Below, piece by piece: positions 49,186-58,617 of a DNA stretch of 64,000 bases. The position numbers and the translations under genes are program-made. The stretch is from Arctopsyche grandis (lineage: Eukaryota > Arthropoda > Insecta > Trichoptera > Hydropsychidae), in the NCBI RefSeq assembly GCF_051622035.1, contig NC_135359.1, positions 18,995,501 through 19,059,500 on the forward strand, written 5' to 3'. The notes beneath the pieces are model-generated. The model worked only from the letters and a program-made list of their open reading frames with translations. It searched no databases and had not been told where the DNA came from. Each line of letters starts with the position of its first letter. Within the stretch, counting starts at the first letter, position 1.

Positions 49186-52100
49186 CTAAATTGAAATAAT
49201 ATAAACCTTGTAAAAAAAATTAGAATCAAACCCACAACCATGATATCTAATTTTCTCTTGAGCTAATTAGACTATAATAATTTTTTTTATTTATTTTTTT
49301 GAATAGTTCAAATAGTTTAATGTATTTCGTATGTAAATATGTATGTATTTAAATACCTGTGTACATATTTAGAGTATGAGTAAGCTATTGAGAGTAAGTT
49401 TCAAGTCAGCAAATCCTTTTCGAACGATTTTCGATTTCACTTCTGAATTTGTCATGATAGAATGTTCCTAAATGTATGTACGTGTATTTAAATAATGCCC
49501 TTGAGAGATAATGCTAAAACAGAGGCATTGTACTGATTGTGCATGACTAATATGTAGACGTGCACCGAACTTTCTCGGCCGCTGACTGGTCAAGCCTCTT
49601 TCAAATGTTGCAATTACGAAACACATAATAAAATCGCCCGAAGGGCATAAGGATCGTCTGCTGCCACCGATGATCTTTTGTCCTAGAGACGGTGAATCAG
49701 CATATAGGATATTGGGCGATTTTAAGCCTAAACTAGCATATAATTCGCAACAAACAAGAACCAAATTCGCTTGCTTGTTATATACCTACGTCTGATTTTT
49801 AATGGCGCCATAGTTACGCGTCGCCAGAGATTCGGATTGTTCGTTTTCGGCTTTGCAATGTTTTATGACCTACCAATCTGGTATTTTTTGTTGTGTGTTT
49901 GGGTATCTGTTTCGTATGGCTTTAGCCCTCATCGAACATGAGCACCCTCCCTAATTGCAGTTGCATTATAATGATGTTTGATGCATTTATTTTGACGAAA
50001 CATACATACAAATGTAGGTTGATGAATTACCTACTGATTTTCCCCCATTTTAAAATTGTGTTGAAATATTTTTGGTTGAATATTTGAGGCATTTAATAAT
50101 CATAATTGGAAAACCGCAAAGCAGGCCAGACTTTGTGTGCATTCTTCATGTCGTAACATAAATAAAATGGGCAATAAACTGCACACCTAAAAGCAGATTC
50201 AATTTGAACGAATTTACAATATCCTTTTCCTGTCTGGCGAATGAATCGTCTCGGTTGAATTTAAGTCGAAAATTCCTCTGTTCAAATGTACGTATCGATT
50301 TCCAAATTTGCATGATACAAGAACTGTCCGAATTATATTATAATTAATAAAAATGATTATTATTTTAACGACCCTTATACACTTATTTAGAGTAGGACGA
50401 TTCTCATTGGACTGTTGCACATGTATGTATGTAAGTACTTACGTATGGACTGTTGTGTATGTATGTAAGTCCTCACAGTCAATGCACAAGTAACATATGA
50501 GATTGCACATAAAAAAACAATTAAATTAAAAAATACATGTGCAGATATTATAACACGAAAAATATCAACGTTCATATCCGACATTTATTCGACGATAAGA
50601 TCTCCTCGATGAGTTGCGTGTAAATCAACTGCACCTCAACGACGTGCTACAATTATACATATTTTAATTTCGAACACATAAAACGCATTCTTTTATATAT
50701 TTACGATTAAATGACCATTTCAAATGTTATATTTATTCGTAAAGTCGGTGATACATGGCGTGGCTTTGATCAAGCTCGAACTACATATGTATGCATGTAG
50801 GTAAGGGTAAGCGTCTTGAAAAATATAAGATGATGAGATAATGTAATGTGTAAATAAATAAAAGTTTTCAAATCATGCTCGAGTAAGTAAAAATGTCTTC
50901 TCAGTTGCCACAGTGTGAGTCGTACGCTCTACTTATAATCCAATCTGTTGAAAGGAAGAATTCACCCAGAATGCCAAGTGTTCTGCAGTATTTTTTAATT
51001 AATCCAATTTCACGCTGAAAATGGTTTTTCCACTCGAATTCTCACTTACAGGCAAGTGATTCGAATGTATAAAAAATTAAGCCATGCTTTTTAAGCATTC
51101 ATCTTGTACATCACTTAATTGCGTTATGTATGTATTTACGCATTCTACATACATACATAACGCAATTAAGTGATGACTCTGATGATTCAAATTTAAAATA
51201 CGTAAATAGTATTAGTATAATGTATTGTTATCCTAGGTCGAAAAATATGTTTTTAAAACACAATCTTGAGAAAATGACGTATGAATTACACATATATGTA
51301 CATATAATTGCGCCACTGTCTCTCATATCGACCACAAAATACAAACACTAGTAAGGACGTCGGTGTTATCTTGATAAAGGTTCTGTAGAAAATTTCGGAA
51401 AACTGGGAAAATAAGGACAATGTCAACCAGAATCGGGGTTAGGGCTTTGCTTTTGTAAACATTTGCGGTTGAAAACTTATTGACAATGCCACCGTCGATG
51501 TAATTATTGATTATTTATTGCGCATTAGTTCAATTTGAATAATAAAGTTTGTTAAATACAAATAATTGAATAAATTGCGGCAGTCACAACAAATAAGATA
51601 TCTGTAATTTTTGTTAAATGTTAAATCGCATAATCGAAGAATGCGAATGGTTTCCTTAGATTAAATAAAACAAAAACATCTAATCGCAATAATTACCTTC
51701 AGGAAAATTTTCATTTTTGTCAACAAATAAACCACAAACCATATGGAAATTACGCAGTTTCGATCGATGGCAAACATATTGTGATGTTCAATTAACTGCG
51801 CGTCGTAATAATTGGAACAATACAAATATGATTTATTATCAATATTAGGTAACCTATATATGTATATTTCAGATTTTCGATATTTTTTTTACGTACATAC
51901 CAAAATATAATTGAATTTTATTTCTATAGACAATTTCTATTACGAATTAAAAATGAGTACCTGCTTTAATTAGTCATACAAAATTTTAAATAGGAAAAAA
52001 TGTACAATGTACCAATTATTAAAACGTAGGATTTTCTGATGCAATTTCGATATACATATAAGACAAAGAAATGCGAAATCCATAGACAGGTCATTTAAAT

Positions 52101-52736
52101 CCGGAAACTTGGAATAACATCGGGCCTAACAAACCACATCAAACTATAAAACTTGACCGCATCCTGTTGATAAAATTCAATTGTGTTAATTGATTTATTC
52201 ACTCACATCTGCTACACGTGCGTATCTCGATAAAAAGTGTCTTTTTTTTCATACATTTAATATGACAAAAAAAATAAAAGCAGGTTATTTTCCGATAAAA
52301 GCTTCGTTTGCCGTAGATTGTAGAATTTAGATAAGCCGCTGTGTGTACCAACATCGGACCACTTTTTAAACACATGTATGCAACTTCGTATATTCGAAGA
52401 GCAAGAAAGAGATGAACATAAAAAAGGCAAGGATAGCGACAATGGCGTGATCGGTAATTGCGTCATTGCCCGCTAAATGTGACGAGCGTTAAAAAGCAAA
52501 TATTCATATGTACTACTTACTACATATGTATCAGTTTGCCAATTTACCACTTTTCCTTCTTATCTGTCTATTTTTGTATAAGGAATTCCTAGTGAAATTA
52601 TAATGTAATTCATATAATAAACTAATATTACCTACATCATACGTAATATGATTATAAAAGGGATAATATTTTTGGCACGGCTGTAAAATAAATTACACGA
52701 CAAATGTCAAAACTACATTTAATGTCAAATTAACGT
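49186..52736. other. intergenic DNA
   Basis: No gene recognised. The GC-richer part at 49.55-49.74 kb has a 98-codon minus-strand frame without domain features. 50.42-50.48 kb has TGTATGTAAGT repeats. The perfect hairpin at 51109-51175 is listed separately. 51.3-51.5 kb is mildly GC-richer. Confidence 0.45.
51109..51175. repeat. perfect 27-bp inverted repeat, 13-nt loop
   Basis: Arms 51109-51135 and 51149-51175 are exact reverse complements (CATCACTTAATTGCGTTATG at the outer part, then TATGTAT). The loop is TTACGCATTCTAC. Transcribed, it would form an uninterrupted 27-bp stem. No TIR or duplication marks it as a known MITE. Perfect pairing is unusual for an animal microRNA, so it is simply a recent inverted duplication or an unclassified foldback. 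Confidence 0.9.
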
Positions 52737-52918
52737 CTCTAAAATAGCTCGCACGAAACGGGTTGCCAGTAACAAAAATAAAATTTAAGATTAGGTTGTT
52801 AGGGTTGTTAGTACGTTAAAAAATTCATTGTTTGATATACATTTTAAATTACTGGCAACCCATTTGACCTTTGATTTGCCGGGTGGACCCCGATTCTGTT
52901 GTGCGAGCTATTTTAGAG
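52737..52918. mobile_element. MITE with 18-bp TIR
   Basis: CTCTAAAATAGCTCGCAC (52737-52754) is repeated inverted without mismatch at 52901-52918. A second inverted block, GGGTTGCCAGTAA, lies inside each end at unequal distances, indicating an internal indel of about 35 bp. The inner segment TTTAAGATTAGGTTGTTAGG recurs at 54.44 and 54.52 kb. No clear target duplication; superfamily unknown. Confidence 0.75.
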
Positions 52919-53316
52919 AGGGGCACTCAAGGTCATTTGCATACTATATCGTGATAAATACCTAATTTGTCTGGCAATAGCGCTATTTTGCCGGGCCGAT
53001 AAATGGTACCCATTATAAAACTAGTCCTAACTTGTCGACTTGATCTTGATCGATAGGAGGAAAGGCCGTTCAAAAAAATATCATAACCCACAAAATCATC
53101 ATCAAACGAATGTGTATTATCTTCGAATATGTCCTACCACAAATTATTTATCGATGCATTGTAAATTAAATTTATACACTTATATTTAAACAATGATATT
53201 ATTGATATCGTATCAGCAATATTGACAATATGGCTGATACGCAATACAATATTTAATTAAAAATAAATTTTTGATTTTTAAATTCTTTTTATTATTAAGA
53301 AATTATGTTCACAATA

Positions 53317-53481
53317 TATCGTATATCAATTTCAATAGCTACTGATCTACTGATCATTTTCTATTTTACAATTTTAATTTAATTTTTTTAGTAATCATAG
53401 TATTATATTATTCTAATGTTAATGTACAGCATAATAGGAAAAAGAGCTCAAAAACCTATTTACAATTCTTATAAATGCTCA
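53317..53481 (-). repeat. dispersed repeat A, minus-strand copy
   Basis: Reverse complement reads GAATTGTAAATAGGTTTTTG, AGCTCTTTTTCCTATTATGC, ATTAGAATAATATAATACTA, GATCAGTAGATCAGTAGCTA. It is nearly identical in order to the copies at 44.06 and 55.93 kb. Confidence 0.82.
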
Positions 53482-54435
53482 TAATACATCTAATACATAA
53501 TATAAATTAAAGACTCTCTAAAGTCGATGACCTAAAGCAGATTGGGCTTAGGTAATCTAAATACATTTTTACTTACGTACATATGTATGTATATGAAACA
53601 ATAGAATTCGATTATACATCTGTCCATTCGATTGAGTTTTATATTATTAAATCCGTTGATTTAAAACTATTCTGTGTGTGTGTGGTATAATTTGTGCCGC
53701 ATATATATGTACACAAAGTAGCTCTTTATTAAAATTGAGTGACGTTGACGTGTACAAACTTTAAAATGGTTTTATTGATAATTTGCATATAAGGGTATTC
53801 TCCATCATTTGATCGTAAACGAAGGGCGAGTAAGCGTTGTACGCGCATATACTTTTTTCAAGATTATGAGAAATAATTAACCCTAAACACAGCTTGTCAC
53901 ATGTAAAAGGGTGATTTCGACCCATCGTCATAAATCATATTATAGTGGAACCAGTCTTCTAAAATGTTCGTTAAATAGAAATAGTTTTCTATTGATCAAC
54001 TGTATTGTTGCTTTGAAACTAATACACAGTACATACATACATGTAATTAAGTACAAATAAATATTTACATGTACTGTGGTTTCCGTGTAAGTGTATTAAT
54101 TTCAAAGAATGCAAAATTGTTATATGATTTAATAATTAATTAATATAAAAGTTTGAGAATGTGATTGTTAGAACCACAAATTTGACGCTAACAACATACT
54201 TAATTGCCAGTTTGATTCGCTTAATAAAAAAAAATAATATGTAAATTAATTAGTTGCCTCCATCACTTTAAATAAAGAGTGATGGGAGCTAAACACTACA
54301 GTTGACTTAAAGAAAATTTCAATTTTTAATCTTCATCGTCTGTTGTATTGTGCTTATTATATATGTCACAGTGAAATTATATTTACACTGACGTTTCAGT
54401 GAAATCATAACCAGTTACATTTTCAGGGTTGGTTT

Positions 54436-54545
54436 TATTCATTTAAGATTAGATTGTTAGGGTTGGTATTATTTAAGGGTTAGGATAGGTTAGGTTAAGT
54501 AAAGGTTGGCCCTATTCATTTAAGATTGGGTTGTTAGGGTTAAAT
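54436..54545. repeat. short direct duplication containing TTAGGG-like words
   Basis: TATTCATTTAAGATTRGRTT is followed by GTTAGGGTT in both units (from 54436 and from 54513). Between them lies GGATAGGTTAGGTTAAG. It resembles insect TTAGG telomere repeat only in short words. Confidence 0.65.
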
Positions 54546-54785
54546 TTATAGAGTTAAACACATGTAGGTGTATACCTTTGTAAATGGACACCAATTTTAA
54601 GAGCTGGTAATAACATAATATTTAATGATACTTCTTTTACTATATTTACTTATTTATATATTTATTGAAGTTTGAACCATTACATTACAGGATGCGCCAC
54701 AATATTCAAAAAATGTATTTTTGTATAAGTATCAGTAGACGAGGTTTTATTTTTACAAGCCTCTCATTAATTCCTACAGTCTTCA

Positions 54786-54870
54786 AATCGTTTTGAAACT
54801 TTGCCATTTTGCGTGGTTTGGTCAACAATGGAAATTTCAATAGATTTTTATAGTTCGATGGTGAAAAATG
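54786..54870 (-). repeat. dispersed repeat B, third copy (diverged)
   Basis: Reverse complement contains GACCAAACCACGCAAAATGG and CAAAGTTTCAAAACGATTTG, plus TTTTTCACCATCG further along, collinear with 20885-20985. Confidence 0.6.
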
Positions 54871-54930
54871 ATCGTAATTTCAATTCCGAACGTAGTGGAC
54901 TTCACCATGTAAAATATTTTCACTAACAAC

Positions 54931-55205
54931 CAGGGTTGTGAAATCGGAGTCGGTGTCAACAGACTCTGACTCCTTTTTATTATTTTCTTTAATTAGCAGT
55001 ATTATGGTATGTGTCAACTAGAGTCTCCAGTTTTGTTGAAGTAAATATTCACTAATAAATTTAAATTTTATAAAAATCATGAATTTAAATTACATTATAA
55101 ATAAAATCGTTAAATTGCAGGTATTTTGATGTTGTGGCCAAAACCGAACCTTACTAAAATCGTTCAAGTCGGAGTCGGTAAATTCTGAAGCGACTCCATA
55201 GCCTG
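54931..55205. mobile_element. hAT-like MITE with GGAGTCGG ends (275 bp)
   Basis: Starts CAGGGTTGTGAAATCGGAGT and ends GCGACTCCATAGCCTG. The reverse complement of the end begins CAGGCTATGGAGTCGC, fitting the hAT CAGG-type terminus. Flanks CTAACAAC (54923-54930) and TTAACAAC (55206-55213) match at 7 of 8. Interior AT-rich, non-coding. Confidence 0.78.
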
Positions 55206-55418
55206 TTAACAACCATACTTATAATTTACAAACAAAGATCGGATGATACTTTTGGCACAAACAAAGGTTCACTATTGTCTACCATGATTTATTTCTCTCT
55301 TCCTTTGTATGGAGCAATCTTTTGTTATTTGACAAGCGCCCAGTCAACGCCGAAGACTACTTAAAGTAGTAAAGAGTAATAAAGTAGTGACAAACTAGTA
55401 AAGAGTATCGGTGATTAC

Positions 55419-55551
55419 TAGAGGTAGGATAGTCACAGTGCTATCCATTGTTCCATTGTTGTAAATTCTTTGTAAGAAAGGTTCGGTAAACCTTTAACAA
55501 TGCATTTACAACCTTTGAACAATACACGGCCCCCTCAGGCTCCGGTGACTA
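55419..55551. mobile_element. hAT-like MITE C (133 bp), copy 2
   Basis: Starts TAGAGGTAGGATAG and ends CTCCGGTGACTA. It has the same length and order as 38628-38760, though its right end is more diverged. Perfect 8-bp target duplication GTGATTAC (55411-55418, 55552-55559). The second unit of the surrounding tandem duplication keeps the unoccupied site (TTGATTAC, 56146-56153). Confidence 0.9.
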
Positions 55552-55931
55552 GTGATTACAACAATATGTCTCTACCCTTCAGGTATGAATACAAATCACC
55601 AAATGATATGTAATTTTCTATAAATCGTATTTGATTAAAAATTTCGTCAGACGAAATCAGATGAAAAAATCGAAAGCGAAGTAAGAAGACGCTGGTAAAA
55701 ATAATATATTGATATGCAATTTGCTATAAATCGTCTTTAAATATTATATCATTGGATCTTATGTCGTGATACTTGAAATTACGCGCGACGTCGGAAAAGT
55801 AAAAACTGACACAGTCTACAAATACGTAACATGATTTTTTTTTCTCTTGATTTGTATACCGATGGAGTGGTCTTTTGTTATTTGACGAGCACCCAGCCAA
55901 CGTCGAAGATTACTTAAATAAGTAAAGATAT

Positions 55932-56104
55932 GAGCATTTATAGGAATTGTAAATAGGTTTTTGGGCTCTTTTTTTCTATTACGCTGTACATACATATTAA
56001 CATTAGAATAATATAATACTATGATTACTAACAAAATTAAATTAAAATTGTAAAATAGAAATTGTTCAGTAGATCAGTAGCTATTAAAATATATATAAGA
56101 TGTA
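55932..56104 (+). repeat. dispersed repeat A, copy within unit 2
   Basis: GCATTTATAGGAATTGTAAA to TAAAATATATATAAGATGT, collinear with 44057-44202. It interrupts unit 2 of the tandem duplication at a place where unit 1 has no such sequence, so it is an insertion made after the duplication. A partial copy follows at about 56330-56410. Confidence 0.82.
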
Positions 56105-56759
56105 ATCAAATCAAAAATCAAAATCAAAATTAGTAAAGAGTATCGTTGATTACAACAATATGTCTCTGCCCTTCAGGTATGAACACAAATCACCAAATGA
56201 TATGTAATTTTCTAAAAATCGTATTTGATTAAAAATTTCGTCAGACGAAATCAGATGAAAAAATCGAATGCGAAGTAAGAAGACGCTGGTAAAAATAATA
56301 TATATGTATGTACGTATAAAATGTATATTTGTAAATAGTCATTTGAACTTTTTTTCCTATAATGCCTAACAAGAAAAATAGTTTGTAAAATAGATAACAA
56401 TCGCTGTATTTTCAATTGATAAATCAAGTATGTATGTATGTATGTATATTCAAAATGTGTAATACAATCTGAAAACATAAAAAATTCATTTCATCCATTT
56501 ATTTTCTGACGTAAACTATTATATTATACACATCAAACGAAAATTAAAATAAATTTAATTCGAATTGAACGAACAAAAAATGACGTAAAAAAAAGAAGGG
56601 CAAATCAGAGACAGCCCTGAAATTACGCGCGACATCGGAAAAGTAAAAAAACTCGAGCAGAGTCATACAGTCTACAAATACGTAACAAGTATCGCCGTAA
56701 CAAATCCTGCATGCAGCGTTACAACAATTTGCACGCGTCCGCATAGAACACAACCACAT

Positions 56760-56914
56760 CACACACAATCACACTATCCCTTGTACCCCCACCTCGGGCA
56801 CGCGCCCCTTCACCCCTCTCGCTCGCACGCGCGCGCGCAGAGCGAGACGGCAACACATCACGCGAGGGAGTGGGGACTCGTAGGCACCGAGCTTGTTCGA
56901 GCTTGTCGCACATA
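56760..56914 (+). promoter_or_regulatory. GC-rich proximal promoter region
   Basis: The GC-richest interval of the window, with CACGCGCGCGCGCAGAGCGAG near 56825-56845 and CCACCTCGGGCACGCGCCCC. It lies directly upstream of the predicted start site. The CGACATCGGAA motif at about 56628 and near 55.79 kb (in the tandem duplication) occurs again at 56976, downstream of the start site. Confidence 0.6.
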
Positions 56915-56949
56915 TCAGTCTCTCTGCGACTATTGAGCAGGGAAGTCGT
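56915..56949 (+). promoter_or_regulatory. core promoter: Inr + DPE, TATA-less
   Basis: TCAGTC at 56915-56920 is a perfect arthropod initiator (A+1 = 56917). AGTCGT at 56944-56949 is exactly +28 to +33 and matches the DPE consensus RGWYV(T) at every position. No TATA element lies at -30. The exact spacing of two consensus motifs, 337 nt upstream of a good ATG, makes this a credible transcription start for the hid-like gene. Confidence 0.7.
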
Positions 56950-57055
56950 GTTCGCACCGCTTAGCCTTGTTTTCTCCCGACATCGGAAGTGTGTGTGTTA
57001 ATTTTCGCGCCAGAAACATTGTCATTTTCCCGCGCCACTGTTACGACATTTCGAA

Positions 57056-57181
57056 ATGGCCATATTGGAATCTTTCCCTACCGATTTGGAAGCCGGTGTT
57101 CCCATTGTGTCTGCTATTTTGGAATACGAACTGCACGTACTCGTCCTTGTTTACATGTGCTTCATCCATTTCAAATATTGA
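57056..57181 (+). CDS. upstream ORF (41 aa) in the hid-like 5' leader
   Basis: The first ATG after the predicted transcription start, in a good context (G at -3, G at +4). It opens 41 codons and stops 72 nt before the main ATG, in a different exon position but the same exon. The peptide starts MAILESFPTDLEAG and continues into a strongly hydrophobic C-terminal half (VPIVSAILEY...LVLVYMCF). Its start resembles the main protein start (MAIRFFPSTED): Met-Ala-Ile, then F-P and acidic residues. It may be a translation-lowering uORF, or less likely a small RHG-like peptide. Its use would favour internal or reinitiated translation of the main ORF. Confidence 0.45.
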   Translation: MAILESFPTDLEAGVPIVSAILEYELHVLVLVYMCFIHFKY

Positions 57182-57253
57182 AAAAAAAACTTTGAACGAT
57201 TTTCGAATTGTGAATTTTATACGATAATAATAGACTTTGAAAATATACCGAAG

Positions 57254-57380
57254 ATGGCTATACGATTCTTCCCGTCTACTGAAGATACTGACGCACAGTA
57301 TGAGATGCTCAACAGGCTGTTACGAGAGTTGTGCGAGCTGCTGAGAGTTATGATGGTTACCAGGGGTGCTGAAACGACCG
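57254..57380 (+). CDS. hid: hid-like coding exon 1 (IBM exon)
   Basis: The ATG has an ideal context (A at -3, G at +4). The exon encodes 42 residues plus one base (phase 1) and ends ACGACCG/GTGAGT, a consensus donor. It holds the whole IAP-binding N-terminus and the leucine-rich helix, so the death motif sits on its own exon before a 4.3-kb intron. Confidence 0.82.
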
Positions 57381-58573
57381 GTGAGTCTTCTCGATGTTGC
57401 TGTAAATGCCGCTGCTGTATCAAACGCTCTTCAAACTAACTCATCCCATTCCTAATTAATGTAAAAACAAATGGCACTCTTCAAATCTTCGACGAGTCTC
57501 GCCTTCTTCATCCTCTCTGCTATCGAATATGCAAGTAATTTTGTTAAAACGACTTATCTGAATGTTGTGTGATTCATATTTAGGCCTCGATTTTTCCAAG
57601 TGTCCAAGCTTTGCGATAAAATTGGATTTTTTTCATTATTTTTTAAATGTAAAAATCTTACTAAACAAATAATGCATGTATGTATTGATATGGCAATAAT
57701 ATTATCATTTATTTAATTCTTTTAACATTATTTAAAAAATATTTACTCGAAATAAGTAGTGATGAAGATTTACAAAAAAAAAAAAATAGCTCATATTTTT
57801 TTATACTAAATATAAGTACATAGTACCTATTGTAATTAGTTAGTTTTAGTGTTAAGTAAATGTGAGATTATTTCTAAATTTATACACTTTTATTTAAATT
57901 TATATAAATTTATAAATTTATACAAAATGTGTATTATTACTTATGATCTCATTTTTTTAGTAATATTTATACTTGCATAGTGAAATTCTCATTGAATAAA
58001 TACTCGCATTTTATACGGTGTATTTTGTATTATTTTTAATAAATTATGCATGCTTATTACTAGTATACTAACATGTTATGTTTATTTATTTATCCTTGCA
58101 CTTTTCCTTTCCACATTTCTTTGGTAGATGGAATTAATTTTTTTTTCTTATTTACAAATTACTAAAATATAAAATTAATATTTATTTATATAATAGTAAC
58201 GTTTAACAATGTAGTAAATTTATTATTTTTTCCATTTACATTTTATTAGATAATATGCTTATCACTTAGTAGATATTATATATGTATATATGTATTTAGT
58301 TTTTTTTATTAATTTATTTAATGCACTATCAAAATTAAGCTACTTTTTTGTACGTACATCACAAAGATAATTTCTTACGCATTTCCGCTGAAATATAACA
58401 TATGTATAATTCAACAGATAAAATTAAATATTTTATTTACTTCAAACGTTTCGATGGAAATGCTAAAATATTATATCATACGTTTTCTACTATTACTACT
58501 ACTACCATTACTACTATTCTTACTGCTACCACACACTACTGTTACTACATACTACTGCTACTACTACTACTGT

Positions 58574-58617
<44 letters not shown>

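Larger units (their letters stand above)
52919..54785. other. intergenic DNA with repeats
   Basis: Includes repeat A (53317-53481, minus) and a direct duplication at 54436-54545 (~77-bp unit, ATTTAAGATTRGRTTGTTAGGG). At 53200-53240 there is an imperfect foldback around TGACAA. No gene. Confidence 0.5.
55296..56690. repeat. tandem duplication just upstream of the hid-like promoter
   Basis: Unit 1 is about 55296-55835 and unit 2 about 55838-56690. Shared blocks come in the same order: TTTTGTTATTTGACRAGC with CCAACGYCGAAGAYTACTTA, then TAGTAAAGAGTATCG and the CAACAATATGTCTCT to GAAGACGCTGGTAAAAATAA segment, then GAAATTACGCGCGAC to TCTACAAATACGTAACA. Unit 1 carries MITE C (55419-55551) and unit 2 carries repeat A (55932-56104). 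Neither carries the other's insert at that place. Confidence 0.82.

Noticed and set aside
49468..49764. 98-codon minus-strand ORF
   Set aside because: No domain, no splice context and no codon-like pattern; more likely chance in a GC-richer island.
54436..54545. Interstitial telomere (TTAGG)n
   Set aside because: Only isolated TTAGG/TTAGGG words occur; the sequence is explained better as a short direct duplication also found inside a MITE.
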